Assembly: GCA_047495785.1 (NCBI GenBank)
Contig: JBLDXI010000011.1
Span: 1,054,001 to 1,118,000 of the forward strand
From: Lepidodermella squamata
Taxonomy: Eukaryota; Gastrotricha
DNA: 64,000 nt
Reading direction: 5' to 3'
The position numbers and the translations under genes are program-made. Shown one piece after another: positions 34,565-46,599 of this stretch; position 1 is the stretch's first letter; each line of letters opens with the position of its first letter. The notes under the pieces were generated by a model. That model made no database searches, was not told the origin of the DNA, and worked only from the letters and a program-made list of their open reading frames with translations.

Positions 34565-35523
34565 CTAGGAATTGTTTCCTGTGCATTTTTCGACTGTTAG
34601 TCCGTAGACACTGACAGTTGAGGTTGCCGGCACCGCGCTCGCTGGAGTAGAGCCGAGAGCCTGGCAACAGGCGCCGTAATTGGCAAAAGAATAGGTTGTG
34701 GGCGAAACCTTGATTGTCTGTTCAAAGTTTCCCGGTCATACAGAGCTGTATTGTAAATTGCATATTATGATCTTACCACACCGCTTGTTAGAAGGACGTC
34801 AGATGAACCACCAGCTGTATGCGGAAAACGGACGCAGTTGCCGGTCGTGGCCGTGGCAGATGTCCCAGTAACCAGATAGGGCGTCGAGGAAGCGGCACCG
34901 ATGCAAACCGTTGCATAGGCTACCGGCGGGCCCGTGATAACAACTTGCTCGTATTTAATGTTAGCTGTAGTTGGAGTTGTCGCGGCACAGCATAGGGCAA
35001 AGGTAGTGTACGTGTTCGGGGTTGGTGTTACTTGCTGAAAAGCAATTGATAAGTCAAAGAGATGTCGCTATCAGGTTTTCCATACTGTTGCGCCAGTTAA
35101 TTGGGTACAGGCTCCCGCGTTATCGATGCAGAATTTCAAATTCGTCTGGCTGGTACCCGACCCGCCTTGGGTCGTTATTTGGCAAAGATTGTAGACGGGC
35201 TAGATAATACGATTGAAATTAATGTTTCACAACAACGACATCCTGTTGGGGTAAGAGCTAGAACTAGACATCTAATCCGCCATGGCACAAATAATGAATG
35301 CGAAATAAATTACAGTTGTTAAGCAGCTTTTAGTGCTATCGGTACACGCCTGGGTTGAGGTAACGCATTGATTCGGTGATGAACAGCTTGAACTTGACGA
35401 CGAACAGGACTGACCAGACGGGCAAGACGACGAGCCGGTCGGGCAAGGTGTCGAAGTCGATGCTGGGCATGCGTTTGCGGCTGCAATAACAGCTAAGAGA
35501 GCTGTGAATCGCGAGAGGATCAT
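34565..35523 (-). CDS. Secreted cysteine-rich protein, U6 copy, intact
   Basis: Exons 35314-35523, 35086-35199, 34777-35034 and 34565-34717. Identical in frame and splice sites to the U2 and U4 copies, with no disabling change seen. Confidence 0.8.
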
Positions 35524-36398
35524 TTTATATTGAGAGCTACGTCAATTCCAATAACGATAGATTGAAGTTTAGAGGGTATACACTAGCGCTTTGAATAATA
35601 TGGTGGTTTTAACAGCTAACACATCCCGGCTGCGACTGATATATTCCAACCGGTATTGGACAGGACACGATGCATACTGCAAAGAAACCGAGCGATGCCT
35701 TATTTTATCCAAAGCAAATAGCTGTAAAGCGTCTTTCCTATTCTGAAATGAATATCCCCTGATTTGTAGCTGATAAATAGCCGCGGACTTTCCAGCTAGC
35801 AGTATCACGTTGTGACGATGCGAGTAGTGTTGACAGGATGGAATGTCCGCACGTTACTCAAGCGTCGCACTTTGTCCACCTCTTTGATAAATTTCGGTAA
35901 GAATTTCCTTTTTCTATGCAACTTTTCTCGATTGGCCAAAAACTTGCAACGTTAATGATGGCTTCGGTTACTGCTATGTGGGGGAAACGCTATGCTGATG
36001 ATACTGTACCCAGTACGTCATTAGCGAAATCACCCAAGGTACTGGTGAAAGCTTTGGTCATATTCTTTCATCAATATAAAACTTTATTGATGGAACATGA
36101 AATGCGATTGATTCTATGATTGAACATAAATATAAATTATCGCACTTTCGCTATATCGGGATTTCAGGAAATCGTAAAATTAAACTAAACTACGACATCG
36201 GGATAACCCTAGCCGAATCTTGATTAAGGATCGCACATGATCGCGCATTATCTCAAATTGCATCGATGTGCGATTGACGAGACTATAAAAAAGATAGATA
36301 CGCATGCAAGCAGAATGAATTAATTTCTGCTGCAGAAATCGATGCTCATTCGCATCGAAATCTCTCCGCTTAAAAGCGTACAAAGCATACACTCTTTC

Positions 36399-36925
36399 AC
36401 GGTTAGATTTTTGCCCTTCGGTCTATTCACCGTACTACTTCACAGATATTAACAAGCTGGAGGCGGTTCAAGCCCGGTTCACTAAACGCCTTTTGTATAG
36501 AAGTGACTACTATTCATCGATTGACGGTGCCTCGTATTATGAAAGATGTAAAAAACTAGGACTGTGTCCTCTTGAAATCAGACGCTTTCAACATGACCTT
36601 GCGCTATGCCATAAAATGTACCTAGGCTGTGTGGATGCTAGCTTTTCTACATTCTTCAAAATATCTTCAAATCCCCGTTCACCAGCTCATGCTGTTGTCA
36701 TGAAACGATTTGAACATCCGAGCTCTCAGTTCAGCTTTACAAGGCGTGTGCGCGCAGCGTGGAACCGGCTGCCCTCAACTATTGTCAATAATTCTCATAC
36801 TGTGTTTCTGCGATATCTTAAATCTAAGTCAGATGAACTAGTGGATTTTACGAACTCTGAGGTGAGGCGCCGAGAACTAACCTATTGCTAACTGCTGTGA
36901 AACAAAATGCATAATAAAATCAGAA
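36399..36925 (+). pseudogene. LINE ORF2 tail, unit 6
   Basis: Array copy of 22874-23400, unchanged protein frame. Confidence 0.7.
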
Positions 36926-37114
36926 TCAGAATCGGAATTATGACGTTTTAGCAGCAATTATTAATTGGATCCTGCTCCTCCCTTCAGTCGTAGTAGGAGC
37001 GCCGGGTGAAACCCAGAACTAGAAATAACGTACATGTAAACGTTACCTCATTTATATCTGAAAAATTGTAAAATGATGTGTAGAATACGAACAAAATCGG
37101 GGGAAGTTGAAATA

Positions 37115-37415
37115 ACATTGTGTGACCACTTAAAAGTCCGATCCAATGCGCACGCTGATTGGTCAATCGATCGTTGCTATGACTCCCGGATGAAACGTTC
37201 TGCTGTGCGATGCTTAAGATTTTTTGCAACAAGTGTTTTTTGCCGCAGCAATTTGCCACGATTAATATGGAGTTTAAGGTCATTTTTTCATAAATATAAA
37301 ATAATTTATTAGTGGATCGCACGACGGAAATGTTTCATTCCGGAGTCATTAGCAACGATAAATTGACCAATCAGCGTGCGCGCCAAGGTTCAACTTACCA
37401 GTCGTTCCACAATGT
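37115..37415. mobile_element. 301-bp MITE in the U6-U7 repeat
   Basis: Array copy. A G-to-C change near its right end (CAGTCGTTCC) is shared only with the copy at 40491. Confidence 0.7.
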
Positions 37416-37947
37416 AAGGAAAAGGATGTAGTTGTTTGTTCTGAAGATTTAACCGTGATATCGGATCGATTTTCCATTGCATCCAAAGCGTTTGTGCAGA
37501 GTGCGCACTGTGGCAGGTTTTGCTTCCGCAATAATCATGCTAGTACCGTCAATAAAAGTAGCTTGAACCGGTTCGAAGTATATCATTTGAAACAGCATAC
37601 AAGTACTGCCAAGAATGCTCATTACGCCGCAACTCGATATTTTGCGATATTTTAGCCTACGACGCTATGAAGCTATTAACCTGCAAAGCCGAAGTTTCCA
37701 AAATGTTTAAATTTATCCGGCGTTACATTATTCAAAATATTTTTATTTGCAATCGTTGCTTTCAACAAATCAATGTAACATATTTCCTGTTCAACAACGG
37801 AATGCGACAATTTTTGTAATCAAATGATAAGATGGGCAAAGGCTTCGTCACAAAAAGCATATTTGCATTCGATCTTATCATTTGTTCGTTTTAAAGACTA
37901 TTCTTAGCATTAACGGCTGTTTTAGGTCACATTTTGAATGATTAGCA

Positions 37948-38899
37948 CTAGGAATTGTTTCCTGTGCATTTTTCGACTGTTAGTCCGTAGACACTGACAG
38001 TTGAGGTTGCCGGCACTGCGCTCGCTGGAGTAGAGCCGAGAGCCTGGCAACAGGCGCCGTAATTGGCAAAAGAATAGGTTGTGGGCGAAACCTTGATTGT
38101 CTGTTCAAAGTTTCCCGGTCATACAGAGCTGTATTGTAAATTGCATATTATGATCTTACCACACCGCTTGTTAGAAGGACGAACCACCAGCTGTATGCGG
38201 AGAACGGACGCAGTTGCCGGTCGTGGCCGTGGCAGATGTCCCAGTAACCAGATAGGGCGTCGAGGAAGCGGCACCGATGCAAACCGTTGCATAGGCTACC
38301 GGCGGGCCCGTGATAACAACTTGCTCGTATTTAATGTTAGCTGTAGTTGGAGTTGTCGCGGCACAGCATAGGGCAAAGGTAGTGTACGTGTTCGGGGTTG
38401 GTGTTACTTGCTGAAAAGCAATTGATAAGTCAAAGAGATGTCGCTATCAGGTTTTCCATACTGTTGCGCCAGTTAATTGGGTACAGGCTCCCGCGTTATC
38501 GATGCAGAATTTCAAATTCGTCTGGCTGGTACCCGACCCGCCTTGGGTCGTTATTTGGCAAAGATTGTAGACGGGCTAGATAATACGATTGAAATTAATG
38601 TTTCACAACAACGACATCCTGTTGGGGTAAGAGCTAGAACTAGACATCTAATCCGCCATGGCACAAATAATGAATGCGAAATAAATTACAGTTGTTAAGC
38701 AGCTTTTAGTGCTATCGGTACACGCCTGGGTTGAGGTAACGCATTGATTCGGTGATGAACAGCTTGAACTTGACGACGAACAGGACTGACCAGACGGGCA
38801 AGACGACGAGCCGGTCGGGCAAGGTGTCGAAGTCGATGCTGGGCATGCGTTTGCGGCTGCAATAACAGCTAAGAGAGCTGTGAATCGCGAGAGGATCAT
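37948..38899 (-). pseudogene. Cys-rich secreted gene, U7 copy, frameshifted
   Basis: Exons 38690-38899, 38462-38575, 38160-38410 and 37948-38100. It carries the same 7-bp exon-3 deletion as U3, three intact units away, plus one synonymous change in exon 4. The product would end early, without the last Cys-Cys block. Confidence 0.8.
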
Positions 38900-39774
38900 T
38901 TTATATTGAGAGCTACGTCAATTCCAATAACGATAGATTGAAGTTTAGAGGGTATACACTAGCGCTTTGAATAATATGGTGGTTTTAACAGCTAACACAT
39001 CCCGGCTGCGACTGATATATTCCAACCGGTATTGGACAGGACACGATGCATACTGCAAAGAAACCGAGCGATGCCTTATTTTATCCAAAGCAAATAGCTG
39101 TAAAGCGTCTTTCCTATTCTGAAATGAATATCCCCTGATTTGTAGCTGATAAATAGCCGCGGACTTTCCAGCTAGCAGTATCACGTTGTGACGATGCGAG
39201 TAGTGTTGACAGGATGGAATGTCCGCACGTTACTCAAGCGTCGCACTTTGTCCACCTCTTTGATAAATTTCGGTAAGAATTTCCTTTTTCTATGCAACTT
39301 TTCTCGATTGGCCAAAAACTTGCAACGTTAATGATGGCTTCGGTTACTGCTATGTGGGGGAAACGCTATGCTGATGATACTGTACCCAGTACGTCATTAG
39401 CGAAATCACCCAAGGTACTGGTGAAAGCTTTGGTCATATTCTTTCATCAATATAAAACTTTATTGATGGAACATGAAATGCGATTGATTCTATGATTGAA
39501 CATAAATATAAATTATCGCACTTTCGCTATATCGGGATTTCAGGAAATCGTAAAATTAAACTAAACTACGACATCGGGATAACCCTAGCCGAATCTTGAT
39601 TAAGGATCGCACATGATCGCGCATTATCTCAAATTGCATCGATGTGCGATTGACGAGACTATAAAAAAGATAGATACGCATGCAAGCAGAATGAATTAAT
39701 TTCTGCTGCAGAAATCGATGCTCATTCGCATCGAAATCTCTCCGCTTAAAAGCGTACAAAGCATACACTCTTTC

Positions 39775-40301
39775 ACGGTTAGATTTTTGCCCTTCGGTCT
39801 ATTCACCGTACTACTTCACAGATATTAACAAGCTGGAGGCGGTTCAAGCCCGGTTCACTAAACGCCTTTTGTATAGAAGTGACTACTATTCATCGATTGA
39901 CGGTGCCTCGTATTATGAAAGATGTAAAAAACTAGGACTGTGTCCTCTTGAAATCAGACGCTTTCAACATGACCTTGCGCTATGCCATAAAATGTACCTA
40001 GGCTGTGTGGATGCTAGCTTTTCTACATTCTTCAAAATATCTTCAAATCCCCGTTCACCAGCTCATGCTGTTGTCATGAAACGATTTGAACATCCGAGCT
40101 CTCAGTTCAGCTTTACAAGGCGTGTGCGCGCAGCGTGGAACCGGCTGCCCTCAACTATTGTCAATAATTCTCATACTGTGTTTCTGCGATATCTTAAATC
40201 TAAGTCAGATGAACTAGTGGATTTTACGAACTCTGAGGTGAGGCGCCGAGAACTAACCTATTGCTAACTGTTGTGAAACAAAATGCATAATAAAATCAGA
40301 A
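39775..40301 (+). pseudogene. LINE ORF2 tail, unit 7
   Basis: Array copy of 22874-23400, unchanged protein frame. Confidence 0.7.
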
Positions 40302-40490
40302 TCAGAATCGGAATTATGACGTTTTAGCAGCAATTATTAATTGGATCCTGCTCCTCCCTTCAGTCGTAGTAGGAGCGCCGGGTGAAACCCAGAACTAGAA
40401 ATAACGTACATGTAAACGTTACCTCATTTATATCTGAAAAATTGTAAAATGATGTGTAGAATACGAACAAAATCGGGGGAAGTTGAAATA

Positions 40491-40791
40491 ACATTGTGTG
40501 ACCACTTAAAAGTCCGATCCAATGCGCACGCTGATTGGTCAATCGATCGTTGCTATGACTCCCGGATGAAACGTTCTGCTGTGCGATGCTTAAGATTTTT
40601 TGCAACAAGTGTTTTTTGCCGCAGCAATTTGCCACGATTAATATGGAGTTTAAGGTCATTTTTTCATAAATATAAAATAATTTATTAGTGGATCGCACGA
40701 CGGAAATGTTTCATTCCGGAGTCATTAGCAACGATAAATTGACCAATCAGCGTGCGCGCCAAGGTTCAACTTACCAGTCGTTCCACAATGT
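40491..40791. mobile_element. 301-bp MITE in the U7-U8 repeat
   Basis: Last array copy, with the CAGTCGTTCC variant. Confidence 0.7.
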
Positions 40792-41127
40792 AAGGAAAAG
40801 GATGTAGTTGTTTGTTCTGAAGATTTAACCGTGATATCGGATCAATTTTCCATTGCATCCAAAGCGTTTGTGCAGAGTGCGCACTGTGGCAGGTTTTGCT
40901 TCCGCAATAATCATGCTAGTACCGTCAATAAAAGTAGCTTGAACCGGTTCGAAGTATATCATTTGAAACAGCATACAAGTACTGCCAAGAATGTTCATTA
41001 CGCCGCAACTCGATATTTTGCGATATTTTAACCTACGACGCTATGAAGCTATTAACCTGCAAAGCCGAAGTTTCCAAAATGTTTAAATTTATCCGGCGTT
41101 ACATTATTCAAAATATTTTTATTTAGC

Positions 41128-41334
41128 AATAGAAACTAGAAACTGTCAAAATAGCTTTAATTTTATTGAGTCGGACTGCACGTTCAGGCTCACAGCAATC
41201 TTTGTCTGCTTGATGAGTAGACTTTCGTGGACCAAGCAGTCCAACCTGTTGCGGCACTTGCGTAATACTTTGAAGTGAGCATTGATGTCAAAGCTATCAG
41301 GCAGTTTGTGTGTGGCCAGATGTTTGCCAATTGG
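41128..41334 (-). repeat. Inverted copy of the endonuclease 3' end at the left edge of the Penelope element
   Basis: Reverse complement of 42632-42837, with a Leu/Trp codon difference (RNRLDC versus RNRWDC). It forms a foldback arm and does not include the hammerhead tail. Confidence 0.9.
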
Positions 41335-42819
41335 TGACATTCTTCCAAAGGCCTTGGCAGAACAAGTAAGGAGCAAAGGTGCTAGGCTAGCTCACCTCCG
41401 CGGGCTCCCGAAGATTCACAAGAATCCAACTGCTATGAGACCGATCTTGTCGGCGACTGGCACCTACAACTTCAAATTGGCTACATGGCTGGATCAACTT
41501 CTCAAGCCACTCGCTTCGAATGACAGGATGATACCAGATATCCTGAATTTCATCGAGAAAGAAGTGAACGGTTTGAAACTGAATCCTGGAGAAATTCTGG
41601 TCTCGTACGACGTGACTTCACTCTTCACGAACGTTCCGGTTGCCGAAACCATCGATTATCTCGTGGACAAAGCCTTCAGAGGCGGATGGCTCAACCGAAA
41701 ATATAAACTCAAGCTGACTAAGGACAACCTGCGAACGTTGCTAAATCTAGCAGTCAAGTACCAGCTGTTCATTTACAATGGTTCTTTATACATCCAAGTC
41801 GAAGGCGTCGCGATGGGCTCGCCACTTGGACCACTAATGGCCAATGCCTTCATGAGCATGCTGGAAGAACGCCTGAGCAAGAGCAAACAACTGCCCGCTT
41901 TCTATCGTCGGTTTGTTGACGATACTCTGACTATCATGAAAGGCGTAACTGCAGCGAATCATTTCCTTGAAGTACTCAACGGTCTTCATCCGTCGGTGAA
42001 ATTCACCATGGAAATTGAACAGAACAACCAGATCGCTTTCTGCGGTGCCCTCGTGAAGACAATTGGGTCGGTTCTGAAGACTGAGGTGTACCACAAACTA
42101 ACGGACACCGGGCTGTTGATGCACTTTCAGAGTCACACAGACACCAAGTATAAGACGTGCCTCATCAAGACCATGCTGTATCGCGCCTACCGGCTTACAG
42201 TGAATGGCTCGGATTCAGCAGGGAAGTTGATCATCTGCGTAAAACATTTTTGAATCTTCAATACCCTTTAGCCATGTTTGAGAAGCTGTTGGCATCATTT
42301 GTTGACAAAGTCTACCCCAATGGTATAAAAACTGAGGAAACGAAGATCGAACCTGTACGCTTTGTATTACCCTACAAAGACGGGAAAAGTGCTCGACAAG
42401 TCAAGATGAGGCTCAACGATCTTTCTGGAAAACTCCGAGTGGCTGTTCAGGCCATGTTCACAAGCCGGAAAATCAACGAAAATTTCGGAGCGAAGGAGAT
42501 CAAGCCCGAACTCGTAAGCCGCCAGTGCGTCGTATATCGTTTTTCATGTGGCCAGTGTGACGCTGGCTATGTCGGGATGACCACGCGGCACCTACATCAA
42601 CGAGTCGAGGAACACAAGCTCGCTTCGAGTTCAATTGGCAAACATCTGGCCACACACAAACTGCCTGATAGCTTTGACATCAATGCTCACTTCAAAGTAT
42701 TACGCAAGTGCCGCAACAGGTGGGACTGCTTGGTCCACGAAAGTCTACTCATCAAGCAGACAAAGATTGCTGTGAGCCTGAACGTGCAGTCCGACTCAAT
42801 AAAATTAAAGCTATTTTGA
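41335..42819 (+). pseudogene. Penelope-like RT plus GIY-YIG endonuclease, truncated and frameshifted
   Basis: Encodes a reverse transcriptase lacking its N-terminal part. It begins at the GLPKIHKNPTAMRPILS motif, continues with VSYDVTSLFTNVP (first catalytic Asp), GVAMGSPLGPLMANAF and RRFVDDTLTIM (catalytic Asp pair). The first frame stops at 42253. A one-base slip near 42200 moves the reading to a second frame (to 42819) with the linker REVDHLRKTFLNLQYP and a GIY-YIG nuclease: VVYRFSCGQCDAGYVGMTTR, then HLHQRVEEH. This is the canonical endonuclease-plus Penelope order. Truncation plus frameshift make it inactive. Confidence 0.85.
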
Positions 42820-42899
42820 CAGTTTCTAGTTTCTATTTTCATCCTGATACCTTGTTGTGCTTTCGTCTTTTACTGTAATAATTTCTTGTTGTGTTTTCT

Positions 42900-42960
42900 T
42901 TTGTTGTAGGCCTGATGATGGTCCACGCAAGGACCGAAACGTTGCCCGTTATAAATAAAG
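42900..42960 (+). ncRNA. Hammerhead-type ribozyme motif of the Penelope element
   Basis: Core CTGATGA at 42912-42918. Stem II is GGTCC/GGACC with an ACGCAA loop. GAAAC is at 42936-42940, followed by GTT (possible NUH cleavage triplet, cut after 42943). GGC before and GCC after could open stem I. Stem III would be the minimal palindrome ACGT, which suits action as a dimer. One unpaired T lies between the core and stem II. Hammerheads with tiny stem III are established in Penelope-like elements; activity is not shown here. Confidence 0.6.
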
Positions 42961-43222
42961 TTGTAATCAGAAGCAACTAGGTGTCGCTTTCTTTTTTGGT
43001 TAATCTGTACCCGACTCGGGTTTTCATTTCCTCACTTCAACAAATCAATGTAACATATTTCCTGTTTAACAACGGAATGCGACAATTTTTGTAATCAAAT
43101 GATAAGATGGGCAAAGGCTTCGTCACAAAAAGCATATTTGCATTCGATCTTATCATTTGTTCGTTTTAAAGACTATTCTTAGCATTAACGGCTGTTTTAG
43201 GTCACATTTTGAATGATTAGCA

Positions 43223-43486
43223 CTAGGAATTGTTTCCTGTGCATTTTTCGACTGTTAGTCCGTAGACACTGACAGTTGAGGTTGCCGGCACCGCGCTCGC
43301 TGGAGTAGAGCCGAGAGCCTGGCAACAGGCGCCGTAATTGGCAAAAGAATAGGTTGTGGGCGAAACCTTGATTGTCTGTTCAAAGTTTCCCGGTCATACA
43401 GAGCTGTATTGTAAATTGCATATTATGATCTTACCACACCGCTTGTTAGAAGGACGTCAGATGAACCACCAGCTGTATGCGGAAAA
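43223..43486 (-). pseudogene. Cys-rich secreted gene, U8 copy, only exon 4 and the end of exon 3
   Basis: Exon 4 (43223-43375) is intact. Exon 3 survives only from 43435 to about 43486, where the array ends abruptly in unrelated sequence. The 7-bp segment deleted in U3 and U7 is present here. Confidence 0.8.
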
Positions 43487-43707
43487 GAGTGAAGCAGTGA
43501 AGCCAGAAATTTCAACGCAGATTACTGATCTATAGAGTAATCACGCGTTATCTTATGCTTTAAAGTGCGTTTAAATTCACAGAAAGCGTTCACACTACAC
43601 TGTTTCAATTCACTTCAACGAGCACGCGACCATTTTTTGCTCATTTCACTTCACTTTCCCGTAGTGTGAAAAAGCCTAAATTGTTTCAAATTTCAATTTA
43701 ACAACTG

Positions 43708-44010
43708 CCATTGTGTTTGAGGTTTTAAGTTGAAAAAAATCTGCACGCTGATTGGTCAGTTGGCTCGTATCCATGACTCCGCCTTGCTACTTGATCGTGC
43801 GATCTATATAATTTGTGGCTTTTATTATTTTTATGAAGGCCTTATCGTAGCACGCGTTTCCAACAAATGCGTAAAACCATTAATAAAAAGATATTTTTTG
43901 CAAACATTTTATGAATCACACGATCAAGTAGCAAGGCGGAGTCATGGATACGAGCCAACTGACCAATCAGCGTGCAGATTTTTTTTAACTTAAAACCTCA
44001 AACACAATGG
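43708..44010. mobile_element. 303-bp palindromic MITE
   Basis: Inverted arms of about 95 bp start CCATTGTGTTTGAGG and include GCACGCTGATTGGTCAGTTG. The arms are nearly perfect, more so than in the array MITE, with which it shares length and the CACGCTGATTGGTCA block. The target duplication is not clear. Confidence 0.8.
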
Positions 44011-45350
44011 CGCAGCTTGATAAACCTTGATCAACCTTAATAAACCTTGGGTGCGTTTCTTTATCTCCAACCCTGGCGAAAAAAACATCTAAAAAGGCTA
44101 TTATTGAGAGAATTTCAGGGATTTTTAACTGACAAATAATAGCTCATAAAGCTATTGCTTATTGCACCTCTATAATGAGCCTCAATTGGCCATCGCGGAA
44201 AACTAAAGTTTTGAGCTCTATTATAGCATATTTTAATGTAATGGAAGGCGCGCTATGCACTCTGCGTAATTGAGTTAAGGTAATTATTTCTTAATTGCAA
44301 GTGCCAGGCACCACCGTCACCGTGGCCTGGCCGACTGGTCGGGGCCCGCCAGGGTGCCCTTGGGGCAGCCGACCAGCAGCGGCTAATGCGACTCGTGGCA
44401 AATGTGACTTTTTAATAAATAGCAATAAATTACACAAGTCAGTTTTGAAACTTGATCGGGTCAAGAAGTGAAATTTATGCATTCGTGTTTTCTCATTTGC
44501 ATATGCACAGCGTCCTCGCGGCCACAAAATCATGAAATTTCAACATGTCTGTAATAATCAATTTTGGAGACTCGTGTAGAAGACGGTCTTCGAACCTATT
44601 ATTGACTTCTGAACAAACTCTTCTATATGATTTTTCACGGTATCTATTATTGATATAATATGAGAGTTAGCCTCTAACGCTCGCCGTCACGGTCTAATTT
44701 AAAGAAGAAATTTTCACTAGGGAGCAGTGATGACATTATTAACAAAACAAGCCATAAACAGACCATTTCTTTATTTTTATTGAAATGATCAGTTCAACAA
44801 AATTTTATTTCTTCATTATGATTATTGTTGGAGCTACTATAATAATCAGCTAGCGTTTCATTCATTAAACATGCTCAAAATTATCAATAACTCGTCGAGT
44901 CGTTTTTGGAGCGATTCTTTCTAATGGTGCTTTCACAAATGCGTCCGACGGGGAAAACTTCGGCTAGCAACTCACAAACTTCGGTAGAGTGAAGCGAAAC
45001 GCCGGAGAGCGTTATCAGTGGCACTTCGGACACGCGCGCGCGGTCGGGCGGCCGAAGTCTCTATTGTTTAGTCGCCGAAATGAAAATTTTCACGATTTTC
45101 ACAATTTTCGATTGAAATTGAGCTGACACATTTTCAATTTTTTTCTTCTAGAAGCCGGCGTTTACTTGTCGGTTTTCGACCGAAAGTCGTCATTTTCTGA
45201 CGAAAACCAAGGACTCAAAACAGCAACGGCGCACTAGCGGACACGTGTAATAAAATGAAAATGAGGCTCAAACCTCACGCTTACACACCAACGTCTCATT
45301 CACACACAGTCAGGCACGCACACACAAACGCTTTTTTGTTTTAAAATTCG
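44011..45350. other. No gene; one copy of a TTTCTTTATT-rich repeat
   Basis: About 44735-44940 matches repeats at 60090-60360 (same strand) and 61460-61690 (opposite strand), sharing GTCGTTTTTGGAGCGATT and the GCGTTTCATT...TTAAACATG segment. A GGTGCGTTTCTTTATCTCC word stands alone near 44050. The rest shows no coding or repeat structure. Confidence 0.45.
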
Positions 45351-45352
45351 CT

Positions 45353-45921
45353 ATGCCGAAAAAGGATAAGCCGGATTCTGATAACCGGAAATCTATTAGA
45401 GCCGCTATTTCTGTGCACCAGGAATCAAGGAAAAAGAGTTCAAATCCTACTGATCTTCCGAAATTTGTAATACCGAGTCAAAGGCATCTCGATAATTTCT
45501 TCAAAAAATCTGACACATCTACCAGTATGCTTTTGTATTATTTTATTATTTTTCAATTTTCTGATGCATTATTTTTTTGATTTTTTTATTTTTTCAGAAA
45601 AATTTGAGGCAGTCGCTCAAGGCGATACTGCATCTTCGGCTCTACCGATAAATGACGACATTCACGACGGGCCCACGCCTCAATTTCTTTTAATTTTTAA
45701 TATTTTCTCATTTTGTATTTTTAGTTTTTGACGAACAGGAAACAGCAGATCACGGGAACTCTGAAGTCACGGTGTCGATTCTGACTCAGGTGAATTTCCA
45801 CCGTGTTTTATATTGAATCTAGTTCATTTTTTCTTACAATTTTGCAGAATTGGGAATGGACGAGGTGATGGAGCTACTTGCTGGGATGGATGATGATTTG
45901 CCGGACGACGAACTCCTAGGT
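45353..45921 (+). pseudogene. Exon-like N-terminal pieces ahead of a hAT transposase
   Basis: A Lys/Ser-rich frame starts MPKKDKPDSDNRKSIRAA at 45353 and ends at a possible donor (ACCA|GTATGC). Three further open blocks sit behind good acceptors (TTTTTTCAG, TTTTTAG, TTTTGCAG), the last with an acidic EVMELLAGMDDDLPDDELL segment before a GTACAA donor. One junction between the middle blocks lacks a usable donor. These may be 5' exons of the hAT relic downstream, but the link is unproven. Confidence 0.3.
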
Positions 45922-46232
45922 ACAAAACCTGTTATTATTAGCAATCAAAATAATGTCGGAATTAATTTTTAATTTAATGTAATTAATTTTAGTTTATTTT
46001 CCCATCTGAATTATTATATCAAATTTAAAAATTTTGCATTTAAATAATCATTTAAAAAATTTAATTCTATTTACACATTAAATTATAATAATCTGTCAGT
46101 TAAATCATTAGTTTATTTCCGCCTCAAATTTCCAAGAAAGGGAATAAAATATTCTGCAAAATTCTTTAAAAATGAGTGGAATCGCTAGAATAATTTGATA
46201 TTTTTAAAAATCTAATAAAGAAAAATCTAATT

Positions 46233-46290
46233 TTAGCACAGATTGTGCACAGATTGAGCACAGATTGAGCACGGATTGAGCACGGATTGA
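46233..46290 (+). repeat. 11-bp minisatellite GCACAGATTGA, about five copies
   Basis: Successive GCACAGATTGT/A and GCACGGATTGA units in direct repeat. Confidence 0.8.
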
Positions 46291-46599
46291 GCACTTTAAG
46301 CACAAGTTGTGCAATTGAGCAAAAATGCTCAACGGAGAGATATTATTATTTCTGGCTTCGATAGCAACTCAGGTACCCGTTTGGACCCAGCATGGTCAGT
46401 GAATGGCTTACTTGCTTCGCGTAAAAAATTGTGGGAGAAAGTTAAAGATCACTGTGCTTCGAATTGCCACAAGAACTCAGTTGAGGTTCGTTCGCTTCAT
46501 CAACAAGGTCGCCATGTGAGTATCCTAATTCACGGATTTATTCAAGCTCGAAAAACTAAATAGCTGTAACTTTTATTCGTATAACTTTTATTATATTCA

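Larger units (their letters stand above)
41125..43035 (+). mobile_element. Penelope-like element inserted in array unit 7
   Basis: Array sequence stops after TATTT at 41124 and resumes at TTCAACAAATC at 43036. The 1911-bp insert replaces about 12 bp of the unit. It contains RT, then a GIY-YIG endonuclease, then a 3' tail with a hammerhead-like motif. Its left 207 bp (41128-41334) is an inverted copy of the end of the endonuclease gene (42632-42837). Penelope-like elements are known for 5' truncation and terminal inverted or direct partial copies, so this fits the normal insertion habit. Confidence 0.9.
19187..43486. repeat. Tandem array of 3.38-kb units carrying the secreted Cys-rich gene
   Basis: Direct repeats start at 19187 (U1, 1790 bp), 20977 (U2), 24360 (U3), 27736 (U4), 31119 (U5), 34502 (U6), 37885 (U7) and 43160 (U8, partial). 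Full units are 3383 bp. U3 and U7 are 7 bp shorter because of one shared deletion. U1 lacks 1593 bp. U7 is interrupted by a Penelope-like element. Identity between units is close to 100%, with a handful of single-base variants. Each full unit holds the minus-strand gene, a LINE 3' tail on the plus strand and a 301-bp MITE. Very recent unequal exchange or segmental amplification is the natural reading. Confidence 0.97.
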
